Of a DNA stretch of 64,000 nucleotides, positions 34,921 to 44,394 are shown one piece after another. The notes under the pieces are model-generated. The model had not been told where the DNA came from. It did not search any database and was given only the letters and a program-made list of their open reading frames with translations. This DNA comes from Altererythrobacter sp. TH136 (GTDB taxonomy: Bacteria; Pseudomonadota; Alphaproteobacteria; Sphingomonadales; Sphingomonadaceae): NCBI RefSeq assembly GCF_007065885.1, contig NZ_CP041409.1:1907501-1971500 (forward strand). The letters run 5' to 3'. The position numbers were made by a program, and so were the translations under genes. Numbering within the stretch: the first letter of the stretch is position 1; each line of letters begins with the position of its first letter.

Positions 34921-36726
34921 TCAGAGGGGCCGGCAAGCCTCTTCCAGCCACGCCAGCACCTCTCCGTCGAGCTGCGGGGCGAGCACGCTGCGCACCTGCG
35001 CATGATAGCTGTTCCACCATTCGCGCTCTTCAGGCGTGAGCAGCGATACCTCCACCAGCGCCTGGTCGATGGGTGCGAAGGTCAGCGTTTCGAACCCCAG
35101 GTAGTCGCCTTCCGCGCCCGCGATCTCGCGCGGTTCCACCAGCACCAGGTTCTCGATCCGGATGCCGTAGGCGCCTTCCTTGTAATACCCGGGCTCGTTC
35201 GACAGGATCATGCCGGCGAGCAGTTCCTGGTCGCTGCCGGCCTGCGCGCCGGTGATCTTGGCGATCCGCTGCGGCCCTTCGTGAACCGACAGGAAGCTGC
35301 CCACCCCGTGGCCGGTGCCGTGGGCATAATCGACGCCCGCGGCCCACAGGAACTGGCGCGCAAAGGCATCGAGCTGGCCGCCAACAGTGCCGGCCGGGAA
35401 CACCGCGCGGGCGATCGCGATGTGGCCCTTGAGGACGCGGGTGTTGCGGTCCTTCTGCTCTGCCGAGGATTCGCCCGGGCCGATCCACACCGTGCGGGTG
35501 ATGTCGGTGGTCCCGTCGAGGTACTGGCCGCCCGAATCGCACAGGTAGATGCTGGAGGGCGCGATCGGGATGTTCGATTCCTCGTCCACCCGGTAGTGCG
35601 GCAGCGCGGCGTGGGGGCCGGCGGCGCTGATGGTGTCGAACGACAGGTCGCGAAGGATGTCGCTGGCATCGCGGAATTCGCGCAGCTTGGCCGCGGCGGT
35701 GAGCTCGTCGAGCCCGCCCTTCGGCCCCTCGATGCTCAGCCAGTGGAGATAACGCGCGATCGCGGCCCCGTCGCGCGCCTGGGCATCGCGGTGACCCTGC
35801 TGCTCCACCGGATTCTTGACCGCCCGCGGCAGGATCGTGGGATCGCGCACCGCGACCGGTTTCGCGCCCGCGTTCTCCAGCGCGTGGAAGATCGCCGCCA
35901 CGCCGTAGTTCGGATCGACGGCGACCGTCTTGCCGGCAAGCTCCCCCAACGCGCTCTCGAATGCCGTGCGCGGGCGGATGCTGACCGCATTGCCGAGGTG
36001 CTGGGTGAGTTCGGGGGTGACCTTGTCTTCGCCGATGAACAGTTCCGCCGTTCCGTCGGCGTGGGCGACCACGTACGACAGCGCCACGGGAGTGCGCTCG
36101 ACGTCGGTGCCGCGGATGTTGAGCAGCCACGCGACCGAATCGAGCGCGCTGATCACCGCCGCGTCATGGCCTTCGCGCTTGAGCCAATCGGCCACTTCCG
36201 CGCGCTTGTCGGCGCTGTTGCGGCCCGACCGGCTATCGTCGTGGACCAGCGCCGGGGCGGTGGAGGGCTGCGGCCGGTCGGCCCACACCGCGTCGATCGG
36301 GTTGCCGTCCACCGGCACCAGGCTGGCGTGCCTCCTCTCCAGCGCCTTGGCGACACCCTCGGCCCAGCCCTTGGAGTGGAGCCAGGCGTCGTAGCCGATT
36401 TTCGCTCCTTCGGGTGCGTGTTCGCCGAGCCACTTTGCCGGGCTGGTGGCGGGGACGCTCTGGTAATCGAACAGCTTGCCGTCCACCTGCTCGCGCACCT
36501 GCACGGTGTAGCGCCCGTCGGTGAAGATCGCCGCCTCGTCAGCCAGCACCACTGCCGTGCCTGCCGAGCCGCCGAACCCGGTCAGCCAGTGGAGCCGCTG
36601 GGCATAGGCGCCGATGTATTCGCTCATGTGCTCGTCGGAAATGGGCACGACGAACCCGTCGAGCCCGCGTCGCTTCAGCTCCTCGCGGAGGGCTGCCAGG
36701 CGGGCTTCGTGCGTTTGCATGAGCAT
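34921..36726 (-). CDS. pepP: Xaa-Pro aminopeptidase (M24 family)
   Basis: The 601-residue protein belongs to the large (three-domain) M24B aminopeptidase P group. Metal-site segments are CDSGGQYLDGTTDITRT (two Asp), GTGHGVGSF (His) and SNEPGYYKEG (Glu). The N-terminal creatinase-like domains include VPISDEHMSEYIGAYAQRL. It releases N-terminal residues before proline. ATG 36726 has AAAGGA 8 bases upstream; a longer frame (to 36873) crosses into the divergent gene. It is divergent from the oligopeptidase gene with a gap of only 37 bases between start codons. Confidence 0.93.
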   Translation of the reverse strand: MLMQTHEARLAALREELKRRGLDGFVVPISDEHMSEYIGAYAQRLHWLTGFGGSAGTAVVLADEAAIFTDGRYTVQVREQVDGKLFDYQSVPATSPAKWLGEHAPEGAKIGYDAWLHSKGWAEGVAKALERRHASLVPVDGNPIDAVWADRPQPSTAPALVHDDSRSGRNSADKRAEVADWLKREGHDAAVISALDSVAWLLNIRGTDVERTPVALSYVVAHADGTAELFIGEDKVTPELTQHLGNAVSIRPRTAFESALGELAGKTVAVDPNYGVAAIFHALENAGAKPVAVRDPTILPRAVKNPVEQQGHRDAQARDGAAIARYLHWLSIEGPKGGLDELTAAAKLREFRDASDILRDLSFDTISAAGPHAALPHYRVDEESNIPIAPSSIYLCDSGGQYLDGTTDITRTVWIGPGESSAEQKDRNTRVLKGHIAIARAVFPAGTVGGQLDAFARQFLWAAGVDYAHGTGHGVGSFLSVHEGPQRIAKITGAQAGSDQELLAGMILSNEPGYYKEGAYGIRIENLVLVEPREIAGAEGDYLGFETLTFAPIDQALVEVSLLTPEEREWWNSYHAQVRSVLAPQLDGEVLAWLEEACRPL

Positions 36727-36763
36727 TGTTGCGGTCCTTTCACGTCCCACATAGGGGCCACCC

Positions 36764-38875
36764 ATGACCGATTCCACCATGAACGACGCCTCCTCCGGGC
36801 CGCCGCAGACCCCGCCCGCCGCCGCCAAGCGCCCCTCCACCGCCACGCACCACGGGATCACCGTCAGCGACAACTACGCCTGGCTGCGCGACAAGAGCTA
36901 CCCCACGGTCGACGACCCGGAGATCCTCGCCCACCTCGACGCCGAGAACGCCTGGTTCGAAGCCGCGATGGCAGGCCAGCAGGACCGGATCGACGCGCTG
37001 TTCACCGAGATGCGCGGGCGGATCAAGGAAGCCGACACCTCGGTGCCGCAGAAGGACGGCAACTGGCTCTACTGGATCGAGTACGAGGACGGCGCCGAGT
37101 ACAAGAAATGGTGGCGCAGGCCCGTCGGCGCCAAGGATGATGGAAGCGCGAACGAGTTGCTGCTCGACGAGGTCGCGCTGGCGGAGGGCAAGGAGTATTT
37201 CCGGCTCGGCGCAATCTCGGTCTCGAACGACGGGATGAAGCTTGCCTATGCGATCGACGACAACGGGTCTGAGCGATTCACCGTCCGGGTGAAGGATCTC
37301 GGCTCGGGCGAGCTGCTGCCGGACGAGATCCCCGGCACGCTGTCGTCGCTGGTGTGGGTCGCGGGCGATACCGGCATCGTCTACAGCCTGGCCAACGAAC
37401 AGTGGCGGACCGACAATGCGCGGCTCCACTGGCTCGGCCAGCCGATCGACCAGGACGTGGAGCTGTATCACGAGGACGACGAGGGCTTCCGCGTCGGTGC
37501 GGGGCTGTCGGCCAACGAACAGTGGCTGGTGCTGTCCGCGAGCGATCACGAAACCAGCGAAGTGCGGCTGATCCCCGCCGCCGACCCCCTGGCCACGCCG
37601 CTGCTGGTCAAGGCGCGGCAGAAGGGGGTAGAATACGATGTCGACGTCTATCAGCAAGTGGGGGAGCGCGACGGCACGCTCTTCATCCTGGCCAACGACA
37701 CGCACGAGAATTTCCGCCTCGCCACTGCGCCGCTGTCCGCGCCCGGCGAATGGACCACGCTGATCGAGGGGTCGGACGCGTTCTATCTGACCGGATTCGA
37801 CCTGTTCCGCGATTTCTACGTGGTCGAAGGGCGGCAGGCGGGGCTCGATACGATCGAGGTGCGCTATTACGACGACCCGGCGCGGGTCGAGCCGATCGCC
37901 TTTCCCGAAGAAAGCTACAGCGCGGGCCTGGGCGACAATCCCGAATGGGCGATGCAGACGCTGCGGGTCGGCTACAACTCGATGGTCAGCCCGGCGACGA
38001 CGTACGACTACCACGTCGCGGAGCGGCGGCTGGAAGTGCTCAAGGTGCAGAAGATCCCCTCCGGCTACGACGCCTCGCTCTACACCACCGAGCGGCTGCA
38101 CATCACCGCGCGCGACGGGACCGACATTCCGGTGTCGATCATGGTCCGCAAGGATCGCGTGTCTCCCGGCCCGCTGCACCTCTATGGCTACGGCGCCTAT
38201 GGCATCGCCATTCCGCCGGGGTTCTCGACGACCCGCCTCAGCCTGGTCGATCGAGGTTTCGCCTATGCCATCGCGCACATTCGCGGCGGGGATGACCTCG
38301 GCCGCGCGTGGTACAAGGCCGGCAAGCTGGAGAGCCGCACCAACGCCTTCACCGACTTTGTCGACGTCGCGAAAGGGCTGGTCGAGCGCGGCCTGACCGA
38401 GAAGGGCCGCATCTCGATCTCCGGCGGATCGGCGGGCGGCGAGCTGATGGGTGCGGTGATCAACTCCGACCCCGAGCTGTGGGGCGCGGTGGTGGCGCAC
38501 GTGCCATTCGTGGACGTGCTGGCGACGATGCTCGACGCCTCGCTGCCGCTGACACCGGGCGAATGGCCCGAATGGGGCAACCCGATCGAGGACCGCGCCG
38601 CGTTCGAACTGATCCAGAGCTACAGCCCGTACGACAACGTCCGCGCGCAAGCTTATCCGCCGCTCCTGGTCACTGCAGGACTCAACGATCCGCGGGTCAC
38701 TTACTGGGAGCCAGCCAAATGGGTTGCGCGCCTGCGCGAGCTCAAGACCGACGACAACGTTCTGCTGCTGAAGACCAACATGGGCGCCGGGCATGGCGGC
38801 AAGTCGGGCCGCTTCGAGAGCTTGCGCGAGACGGCGGAGGAGTTCGCCTTCATCCTGTGGCAGTTCGGGATGTGA
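36764..38875 (+). CDS. ptrB: S9-family peptidase, oligopeptidase B type
   Basis: The 703-residue serine peptidase has an N-terminal beta-propeller and a C-terminal alpha/beta hydrolase domain. The nucleophile is Ser556 in SGGSAGGEL; the catalytic Asp is in LVTAGLNDPRVTYW and His in NMGAGHGGKSGRF. Together with YGAYGIAIPPGFSTTRLSL and FAYAIAHIRGG, this fits oligopeptidase B, which cleaves short peptides after Arg/Lys. The first 28 residues are a variable proline-rich tail. A second in-frame ATG at 36779 is also possible. Confidence 0.92.
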   Translation: MTDSTMNDASSGPPQTPPAAAKRPSTATHHGITVSDNYAWLRDKSYPTVDDPEILAHLDAENAWFEAAMAGQQDRIDALFTEMRGRIKEADTSVPQKDGNWLYWIEYEDGAEYKKWWRRPVGAKDDGSANELLLDEVALAEGKEYFRLGAISVSNDGMKLAYAIDDNGSERFTVRVKDLGSGELLPDEIPGTLSSLVWVAGDTGIVYSLANEQWRTDNARLHWLGQPIDQDVELYHEDDEGFRVGAGLSANEQWLVLSASDHETSEVRLIPAADPLATPLLVKARQKGVEYDVDVYQQVGERDGTLFILANDTHENFRLATAPLSAPGEWTTLIEGSDAFYLTGFDLFRDFYVVEGRQAGLDTIEVRYYDDPARVEPIAFPEESYSAGLGDNPEWAMQTLRVGYNSMVSPATTYDYHVAERRLEVLKVQKIPSGYDASLYTTERLHITARDGTDIPVSIMVRKDRVSPGPLHLYGYGAYGIAIPPGFSTTRLSLVDRGFAYAIAHIRGGDDLGRAWYKAGKLESRTNAFTDFVDVAKGLVERGLTEKGRISISGGSAGGELMGAVINSDPELWGAVVAHVPFVDVLATMLDASLPLTPGEWPEWGNPIEDRAAFELIQSYSPYDNVRAQAYPPLLVTAGLNDPRVTYWEPAKWVARLRELKTDDNVLLLKTNMGAGHGGKSGRFESLRETAEEFAFILWQFGM

Positions 38876-38915
38876 TCGCGGCTGCAGGTGATCCGTCGGC
38901 GGGCCGGGCGCGATC

Positions 38916-39311
38916 ATGAGCAACCGCTTCGCCAAGAGCTTCACGGCCGCGCCGCAGCACATCGACGAGCTGGGCCACGTCAACAATGCGGTGTGGCTGC
39001 AATGGGTGCAGGATATCGCCACCGCGCACTGGACCGCGGTGGCCGCGCCAACCGATGTCGAACGTTACGTGTGGGTCGTGACCCGGCACGAGATCGACTA
39101 TCGCGGCAACGTCGGCCTGGGCGAGACCGTTAGCGCGGAGACCTGGATTCCCGCCCCGCCGCGCGGTGCGCAGTTCGAACGGAGCGTGGAGTTCCGCGAT
39201 GCGGCGGGCAAGCGCCTGGTCGCGGTGCGCAGCACCTGGGCGATGCTCGACAAGGCCAGCGGTCGGCTCGTGCGGGTGCCCGCGGCGGTGGCGGCGCCGT
39301 TCCTGCCGTAA
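38916..39311 (+). CDS. Acyl-CoA thioesterase (4HBT hot-dog fold)
   Basis: The 131-residue protein has the 4-hydroxybenzoyl-CoA thioesterase motif DELGHVNNAVWLQWVQD near residues 17-33, with a conserved Asp, His and Asn, then YRGNVGLGETVSAETW. Such enzymes hydrolyse acyl-CoA thioesters; the acyl group is unknown. It starts 40 bases after ptrB and is followed by a terminator hairpin and tRNA-Leu. Confidence 0.87.
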   Translation: MSNRFAKSFTAAPQHIDELGHVNNAVWLQWVQDIATAHWTAVAAPTDVERYVWVVTRHEIDYRGNVGLGETVSAETWIPAPPRGAQFERSVEFRDAAGKRLVAVRSTWAMLDKASGRLVRVPAAVAAPFLP

Positions 39312-39361
39312 AACCGCGCTTGCGGCTAGCTCGGCGCGTTGCTAGAGGCGCGCGCCTACCG

Positions 39362-39385
39362 AGGGCCGGTGCGCCGGCCCTTGTT
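39362..39385 (+). terminator. Intrinsic terminator after the thioesterase gene
   Basis: AGGGCCGG (39362-39369) pairs with CCGGCCCT (39374-39381) around the tetraloop TGCG, followed by TGTTT. The 8-bp stem sits about 50 bases after the thioesterase stop and just ahead of tRNA-Leu. Confidence 0.8.
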
Positions 39386-39396
39386 TCATCCGATGT

Positions 39397-39483
39397 GCGG
39401 TCGTGGCGGAATTGGTAGACGCGCAACGTTGAGGTCGTTGTGGGCGAAAGCCCGTGGAAGTTCGAGTCTTCTCGACCGCACCA
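39397..39483 (+). tRNA. tRNA-Leu (anticodon GAG)
   Basis: The acceptor stem GCGGTCG pairs with CGACCGC, followed by A and an encoded CCA (39481-39483). The anticodon stem CAACG/CGTTG holds the loop TTGAGGT, so the anticodon is GAG. A long variable arm (TGGGCGAAAGCCCG) confirms a class II tRNA, and a GTTCGAGTC T-loop is present. It decodes CUC/CUU leucine codons. Confidence 0.95.
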
Positions 39484-39543
39484 GGATCACCCCCCATCTC
39501 CCAGTGGCGGAACCGTCAGCGCGCTCCGAGCGCTTGAGGGGGC

Positions 39544-40302
39544 GTGAACTGGCCATCCCAACTCATCATCGTCCGCCATGGGCAGAGCGCGGGCAATGTC
39601 GCGCGCGACGTCGCGCATGAGGCGGAGGCCGACCGCATCGCGCTGCACAACCGCGATGCCGACGTTCCCTTGAGCGACCTTGGCCGCGAGCAGGCGACCG
39701 CGCTCGGCGACTGGTTCGCCGGAATGCCTGCCGACGAGCGGCCCGAAGTGCTGCTGTCCTCCCCCTACCTGCGGGCGCTTCAGACCGGCGAGCACTTCCG
39801 CGCCGCCGGGGGCACTCACGCGCACGAGCCGATCTGCTTCGACGAGCGGCTGCGGGAGAAGGAATTCGGGGTGCTCGACGGGCTGACCACGATGGGCATC
39901 GCCAACGTCTTTCCCGACCAGGCCGAGTTCCGCGGCCTGCTGGGCAAGTTCTATCACCGGCCGCCCGGCGGCGAGAGCTGGTGCGATGTGATCCTGCGCC
40001 TGCGATCGGTGCTCGATACGATCTCGCTGCATTATCGCGGGCAGCGGGTGATGATCTTTACGCATCAGGTGGTGGTGCTGTGCCTTCGCTACATCATCGA
40101 AACGCTGGACGAGGCGGCGATCCTGGCCATTGACCGGGAGGCGAACGTCGCCAACTGCTCGATCACCGAATACCGGCTCGATCCGCACGCCGGGGCGACC
40201 GGCAAGCTGGTACTCGCCCGCTACAACGTCACCGCGCCGATGCAGCAGCAGGCGACGCCGGTAACCAGCGCGCCCGACCAGATCGCCGGCGCGCGCGGCT
40301 GA
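39544..40302 (+). CDS. Histidine phosphatase family protein
   Basis: The 252-residue protein belongs to the histidine phosphatase (phosphoglycerate mutase-like) superfamily. The catalytic motif is IIVRHGQSAGN (residues 8-18), with an acidic residue in FDERLREKEFG and the second histidine in MIFTHQVVVL. The substrate cannot be predicted. The start is GTG 39544. The stop overlaps the nnrD start by one base (TGATG), so it is co-translated with a metabolite-repair enzyme. Confidence 0.87.
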   Translation: MNWPSQLIIVRHGQSAGNVARDVAHEAEADRIALHNRDADVPLSDLGREQATALGDWFAGMPADERPEVLLSSPYLRALQTGEHFRAAGGTHAHEPICFDERLREKEFGVLDGLTTMGIANVFPDQAEFRGLLGKFYHRPPGGESWCDVILRLRSVLDTISLHYRGQRVMIFTHQVVVLCLRYIIETLDEAAILAIDREANVANCSITEYRLDPHAGATGKLVLARYNVTAPMQQQATPVTSAPDQIAGARG

Positions 40303-41183
40303 TGGAGCGGCTCGACCCGGCATGGCTGCGGGCCCACCCCCTGCCGGCGATCTCGCAAGCGGGCGACAAGCACGCGCGCGGGTGCGCCCTGATCGTCGGC
40401 GGCTCGGCGTTCGTGCCGGGCGCGCTGTTGCTGACCGGAGAAGCGGCGTTGCGGGCCGGGGCCGGCAAACTGCGGCTGGCGACGGTGGATGCGGCGGCGA
40501 TCCCGCTGGCGGTGCGGATGCCTGAAGCCGCGATGATCGCGCTGCCGGCCAGCCGCGACGGCGAGTTGAGCGCGGATGCCGCCGATGTGCTGGGCGAGCG
40601 GCTGGGCCAGTGCGATGCGCTCGTCCTCGGTCCCGGCATGGCCACGAGCGACGAGGCGGAGCGGCTGGTGGCGCAAGTGATCGGGCAGGCGCCTGCCGAC
40701 CTGCCGATCGTCCTCGACGCAGGGGCGATGACCTCCGCGGCCCACTTGCGCAGCCAGATCGCGGCGCGCGGCGGCAGGACCGTCATGACGCCGCACGCGG
40801 GGGAGATGTGCAAGCTCGCCGACGTTCCGATCGAGGCGGTGCGGGACGATCCACGCGGAATCGCCGCGCGGGTGGCGCGGGAGTTCGGCGCGGTGGTGGC
40901 GCTGAAGGGTGAGCGGACGATCGTGATGTCCCCGGCGGGTGACTGCGTCCGGTTCGAAGGCGGCAACAACGGGCTGGCCACCAGCGGGTCGGGCGATGTG
41001 TTGGCAGGGGTGATCGGCGGGCTGGCGGCGCGCGGAGCGGATGCGTTCACCGCCGCAGCGTGGGGCGTGTATGTCCACGGCACCGCGGGCGAGAGGGCCG
41101 CCAGCGAGGTGGCGCCGATCGGCTACCTCGCGCGCGAGTTGCTGCCGCATGTGCCCGCCATCATCGCGGAGATTTCCGGCTGA
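40302..41183 (+). CDS. nnrD: ADP-dependent NAD(P)H-hydrate dehydratase
   Basis: The 293-residue protein matches NnrD, which repairs hydrated NAD(P)H (NADHX/NADPHX) using ADP. The ribokinase-like motifs are seen: CALIVGGSAFVPGALLLTGEAAL, VMTPHAGEMCKLA, and GGNNGLATSGSGDVLAGVIGG. It is a stand-alone dehydratase; the epimerase partner (NnrE) that is fused in many bacteria is not in this window. It overlaps the upstream phosphatase gene by one base. Confidence 0.92.
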   Translation: MERLDPAWLRAHPLPAISQAGDKHARGCALIVGGSAFVPGALLLTGEAALRAGAGKLRLATVDAAAIPLAVRMPEAAMIALPASRDGELSADAADVLGERLGQCDALVLGPGMATSDEAERLVAQVIGQAPADLPIVLDAGAMTSAAHLRSQIAARGGRTVMTPHAGEMCKLADVPIEAVRDDPRGIAARVAREFGAVVALKGERTIVMSPAGDCVRFEGGNNGLATSGSGDVLAGVIGGLAARGADAFTAAAWGVYVHGTAGERAASEVAPIGYLARELLPHVPAIIAEISG

Positions 41184-41265
41184 TCGCCCCGCGCGAGTGG
41201 CCCAAATGTCCGGCGGCTTTCCGCAAGGCTTGATCGCGGCGATGCGCGGGTGCAGGGCGCGCGCC

Positions 41266-44200
41266 ATGCCCGCGCCTATCGACCGCCAGCCGCTCCGTCT
41301 CGCATACCGGCAGGAGGAGGAAGCCTGCGTTGCCGAGCGCCTCCGGATGGCCGCTCCCGCCAGCGCCGTCCATGCCGATGCGGCGCGCATCGCGGAGCAG
41401 CTGATCGTGGGCGCACGGGCCCGCAAGGCGAGCGGACTCGACGCCTTCCTGCAGACGTATGGCCTGGCGACCGAGGAGGGCATCGCGCTGATGTGCCTCG
41501 CCGAAGCGTTGCTGCGGGTGCCCGACGCCCGCACCGCCGACGCGTTGATCAAGGACAAGATCGGCGACATCGACTGGAGCGAGCACCTCGGCGAATCGAG
41601 TTCCACCTTCGTCAACGCCGCGACCTTTTCGCTGATGCTGACGGGCGAAGTGCTCGACCCGCCCGAGGCGCACCAGCGCGGCATGGGTGCGACCCTCAGG
41701 CGCGCGATGGGCCGCCTGGGAGAGCCGGTGATCCGCACCGCCACGCTGCAGGCGATGAAGATCCTCGGCGGACAGTTCGTGTTCGGCCGCACCATCGACG
41801 AAGCGCTGAAGCGCGCCGCCCCCGAACGCGCGCGCGGGCTTCAGCACAGTTTCGACATGCTGGGCGAAGCGGCGATGACCTTTGCCGATGCGGAGCGCTA
41901 TCGCCGCAGCTACGAGGCGGCGATCGCCCGCCTGTCGCGCGAGACCGCGCAAGGGTGGGAGCAGTCGCCCGGCATCTCGGTCAAGCTGTCGGCGCTCTAT
42001 CCCAAATACGATTTCCTCCATGCCGAGGCGGCGAAGGCGGCCCTGGTGCCGATGATCCGCAATCTCGCCGCCAAGGCGCGCGACGGCGGCATGCACTTCA
42101 CCATCGATGCCGAGGAGGCCGAGCGGCTCGAGCTGTCGCTGGACATCATCGAGGCGCTGGTCGCCGATGACAGCCTGTTCGACACCGGCGCGAGCGGCGG
42201 GTGGAGCGGCTTCGGGCTCGCGGTGCAGGCATACCAGAAGCGCGCCGTGCATGTCTGCGACTGGGCGGCCAAGGTGGCGCGGCGGCACGGTCGCCGTCTG
42301 TTCGTCCGGCTGGTCAAGGGGGCGTACTGGGATACCGAGATCAAGCTGAGCCAGGTCGGCGGCTATGGCGATTATCCGGTGTTCACCCGCAAGCTGTCGA
42401 CCGATGTGTCGTACCTTGCTTGCGCGGCAAAGCTGCTGGAGGCCGAGGACGCGATCTTTCCGGCCTTCGCCACGCACAACGCCTACACCATCGGCGCCAT
42501 CAAGGCGCTCGCGGCGAAGCGCGCCACCGCCGGCGGTTTCGAATTCCAGCGCCTCCACGGGATGGGGGAGGACGTCTACGGCGAGCTCGCGCGGATCGAG
42601 GGCAACGCCCGCACCCCGGTGCGGATCTACGCGCCCGTCGGGGGGCACAAGGACCTGCTGGCCTACCTCGTCCGGCGGCTGCTGGAAAACGGCGCCAATT
42701 CAAGCTTCGTCAACCGCATGGCCGATGCCGACGTGCCGGCGGCCGAGCTGACCGGCGATCCGGTCGCCGAACTCGCGGGGGTCCAGCCCAGGCGCAACCC
42801 GGCGATCCCGCTGCCGTCGCGCATCTTCGGCACGCGGGCGAACAGCATGGGCGTCGACCTGTCGGACCCGCTGGTGCGCGAACCGCTGCTGGCCCGCTTG
42901 CAGGAGCTCGCCAGCCGTCAGTGGGAGGCCGCGCCGACGCTGCGCGCCGCCGAGGCGGGCGAGATCGCGCCGATCACCTCGCCGCACGACACCGCGCACC
43001 AGGTGGGGGTGCGGCGCGATGCGACCGCATCCGAGGTGGCCGAGGCGATCCGCCGGGCCGAGGCCATCCAGCCGGGCTGGAACGCGCTGGGCGGCGAAAA
43101 GCGCGCGCTGCTGCTGGACGCCGCGGCCGATGCGTTCGAGGCGCACATGGCGGAGTTCATCTCGCTGTGTCAGCGCGAGGCGGGCAAGACCCTGGTCGAT
43201 GGCGTGCTGGAAGTGCGCGAGGCGGTCGATTTCCTGCGCTTCTATGCCGGCGAGGCACGGCGGTTGTTCTCCGCGCCGATCCCGCTGCCGGGGCCGACGG
43301 GGGAGGAGAATCGCCTGACGCTGGCGGGACGCGGGGTGTTCGCGACCATCAGCCCGTGGAATTTCCCGCTGGCGATCTTCATCGGCCCGGCCGCGGCGGC
43401 GCTCGCCGCCGGCAACACGGTCGTCGCCAAGCCCGCCGAGCAGACCCCGCTGATCGCCGCCCTGGCGGTCCGGCTGTGCCACGAGGCCGGCATCCCGCCC
43501 GAAGTCCTGCAACTGCTGCCGGGCGCGGGCGAGGTGGGACAACTGATCTCCTCGGATCCGCGGATCGCGGGAGTCGCCTTCACCGGTTCGACCCAGACCG
43601 CGCAGGCGATCAACCGCAGCCTCGCCGCGCGCGAAGGACCGATCGCGACGCTGGTGGCCGAGACCGGCGGCCAGAACGCGATGATCGTCGACAGCTCCGC
43701 CCTGCCGGAACAGGTCACCCGCGACGTGGTGGCCAGCGCCTTCCAGAGCGCCGGGCAGCGGTGCAGCGCGCTGCGCGTGCTGTACCTGCAGGACGACGTC
43801 GCCGATGCCGTGCTGGAGATGATCCGCGGTGCGTTCGAAGCGCTGGTGATCGGCGATCCGGCGCACATCGACACCGATGTCGGCCCGGTGATCGACCAGG
43901 ATGCCCGCGCGGCTCTGGAACGGCACGTGGCCCGGCGCGCGACCGAGGGGCGCACCGTGTGGCGGCGCGACTTGCCGCCCGGGCTGGCGAAGGGGTGCTT
44001 CGTCGCTCCGACGATCATCGAGATCGCGTCGATCCGCGACCTGAAGCGCGAGAATTTCGGCCCCGTGCTGCACGTCGCGCGCTTCGCCGGGGGGGAGCTG
44101 GAGCGGGTGATCGCGGACATCAACGCCACCGGCTTCGGCCTGACGCTCGGGCTCCACAGCCGGATCGCGGAAACGCGCCGGACGGTGGAGCGGCTGGCGC

Positions 44201-44394
44201 GCGTGGGGAACCTCTACGTCAACCGCAACCAGATCGGCGCGGTGGTCGAAAGCCAGCCGTTCGGCGGCGAGGGGCTGTCAGGCACCGGGCCCAAGGCGGG
44301 CGGGCCACACTACGTCCTGCGCTTTGCCACGGAACGTGTAGTGACGATCGACACGACCGCAGCCGGCGGGAACGCCAGCCTGCTGGCAAGCTAG
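41266..44394 (+). CDS. putA: Bifunctional proline dehydrogenase / glutamate-semialdehyde dehydrogenase
   Basis: From ATG 41266 the enzyme has 1042 residues. An N-terminal arm/alpha domain and proline dehydrogenase (FAD) domain include PGISVKLSALYPKYDF and FVRLVKGAYWDTEIK; a C-terminal aldehyde dehydrogenase domain has ISPWNFPLAIFIGPAAAALA, AETGGQNAMIVD (Glu) and the catalytic Cys833 in AGQRCSALR. It oxidises proline to glutamate. The ribbon-helix-helix DNA-binding domain of trifunctional PutA is absent, so it is not its own repressor. An alternative start at 41206 adds 20 residues. Its stop overlaps the convergent tetR stop within CTAG. Confidence 0.93.
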   Translation: MPAPIDRQPLRLAYRQEEEACVAERLRMAAPASAVHADAARIAEQLIVGARARKASGLDAFLQTYGLATEEGIALMCLAEALLRVPDARTADALIKDKIGDIDWSEHLGESSSTFVNAATFSLMLTGEVLDPPEAHQRGMGATLRRAMGRLGEPVIRTATLQAMKILGGQFVFGRTIDEALKRAAPERARGLQHSFDMLGEAAMTFADAERYRRSYEAAIARLSRETAQGWEQSPGISVKLSALYPKYDFLHAEAAKAALVPMIRNLAAKARDGGMHFTIDAEEAERLELSLDIIEALVADDSLFDTGASGGWSGFGLAVQAYQKRAVHVCDWAAKVARRHGRRLFVRLVKGAYWDTEIKLSQVGGYGDYPVFTRKLSTDVSYLACAAKLLEAEDAIFPAFATHNAYTIGAIKALAAKRATAGGFEFQRLHGMGEDVYGELARIEGNARTPVRIYAPVGGHKDLLAYLVRRLLENGANSSFVNRMADADVPAAELTGDPVAELAGVQPRRNPAIPLPSRIFGTRANSMGVDLSDPLVREPLLARLQELASRQWEAAPTLRAAEAGEIAPITSPHDTAHQVGVRRDATASEVAEAIRRAEAIQPGWNALGGEKRALLLDAAADAFEAHMAEFISLCQREAGKTLVDGVLEVREAVDFLRFYAGEARRLFSAPIPLPGPTGEENRLTLAGRGVFATISPWNFPLAIFIGPAAAALAAGNTVVAKPAEQTPLIAALAVRLCHEAGIPPEVLQLLPGAGEVGQLISSDPRIAGVAFTGSTQTAQAINRSLAAREGPIATLVAETGGQNAMIVDSSALPEQVTRDVVASAFQSAGQRCSALRVLYLQDDVADAVLEMIRGAFEALVIGDPAHIDTDVGPVIDQDARAALERHVARRATEGRTVWRRDLPPGLAKGCFVAPTIIEIASIRDLKRENFGPVLHVARFAGGELERVIADINATGFGLTLGLHSRIAETRRTVERLARVGNLYVNRNQIGAVVESQPFGGEGLSGTGPKAGGPHYVLRFATERVVTIDTTAAGGNASLLAS

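Noticed and set aside
34498-37140. 880-codon plus-strand frame through the VOC, pepP and ptrB starts
   Set aside because: Runs antisense to pepP and into ptrB in the wrong frame; composition is arginine/glycine-rich shadow sequence.
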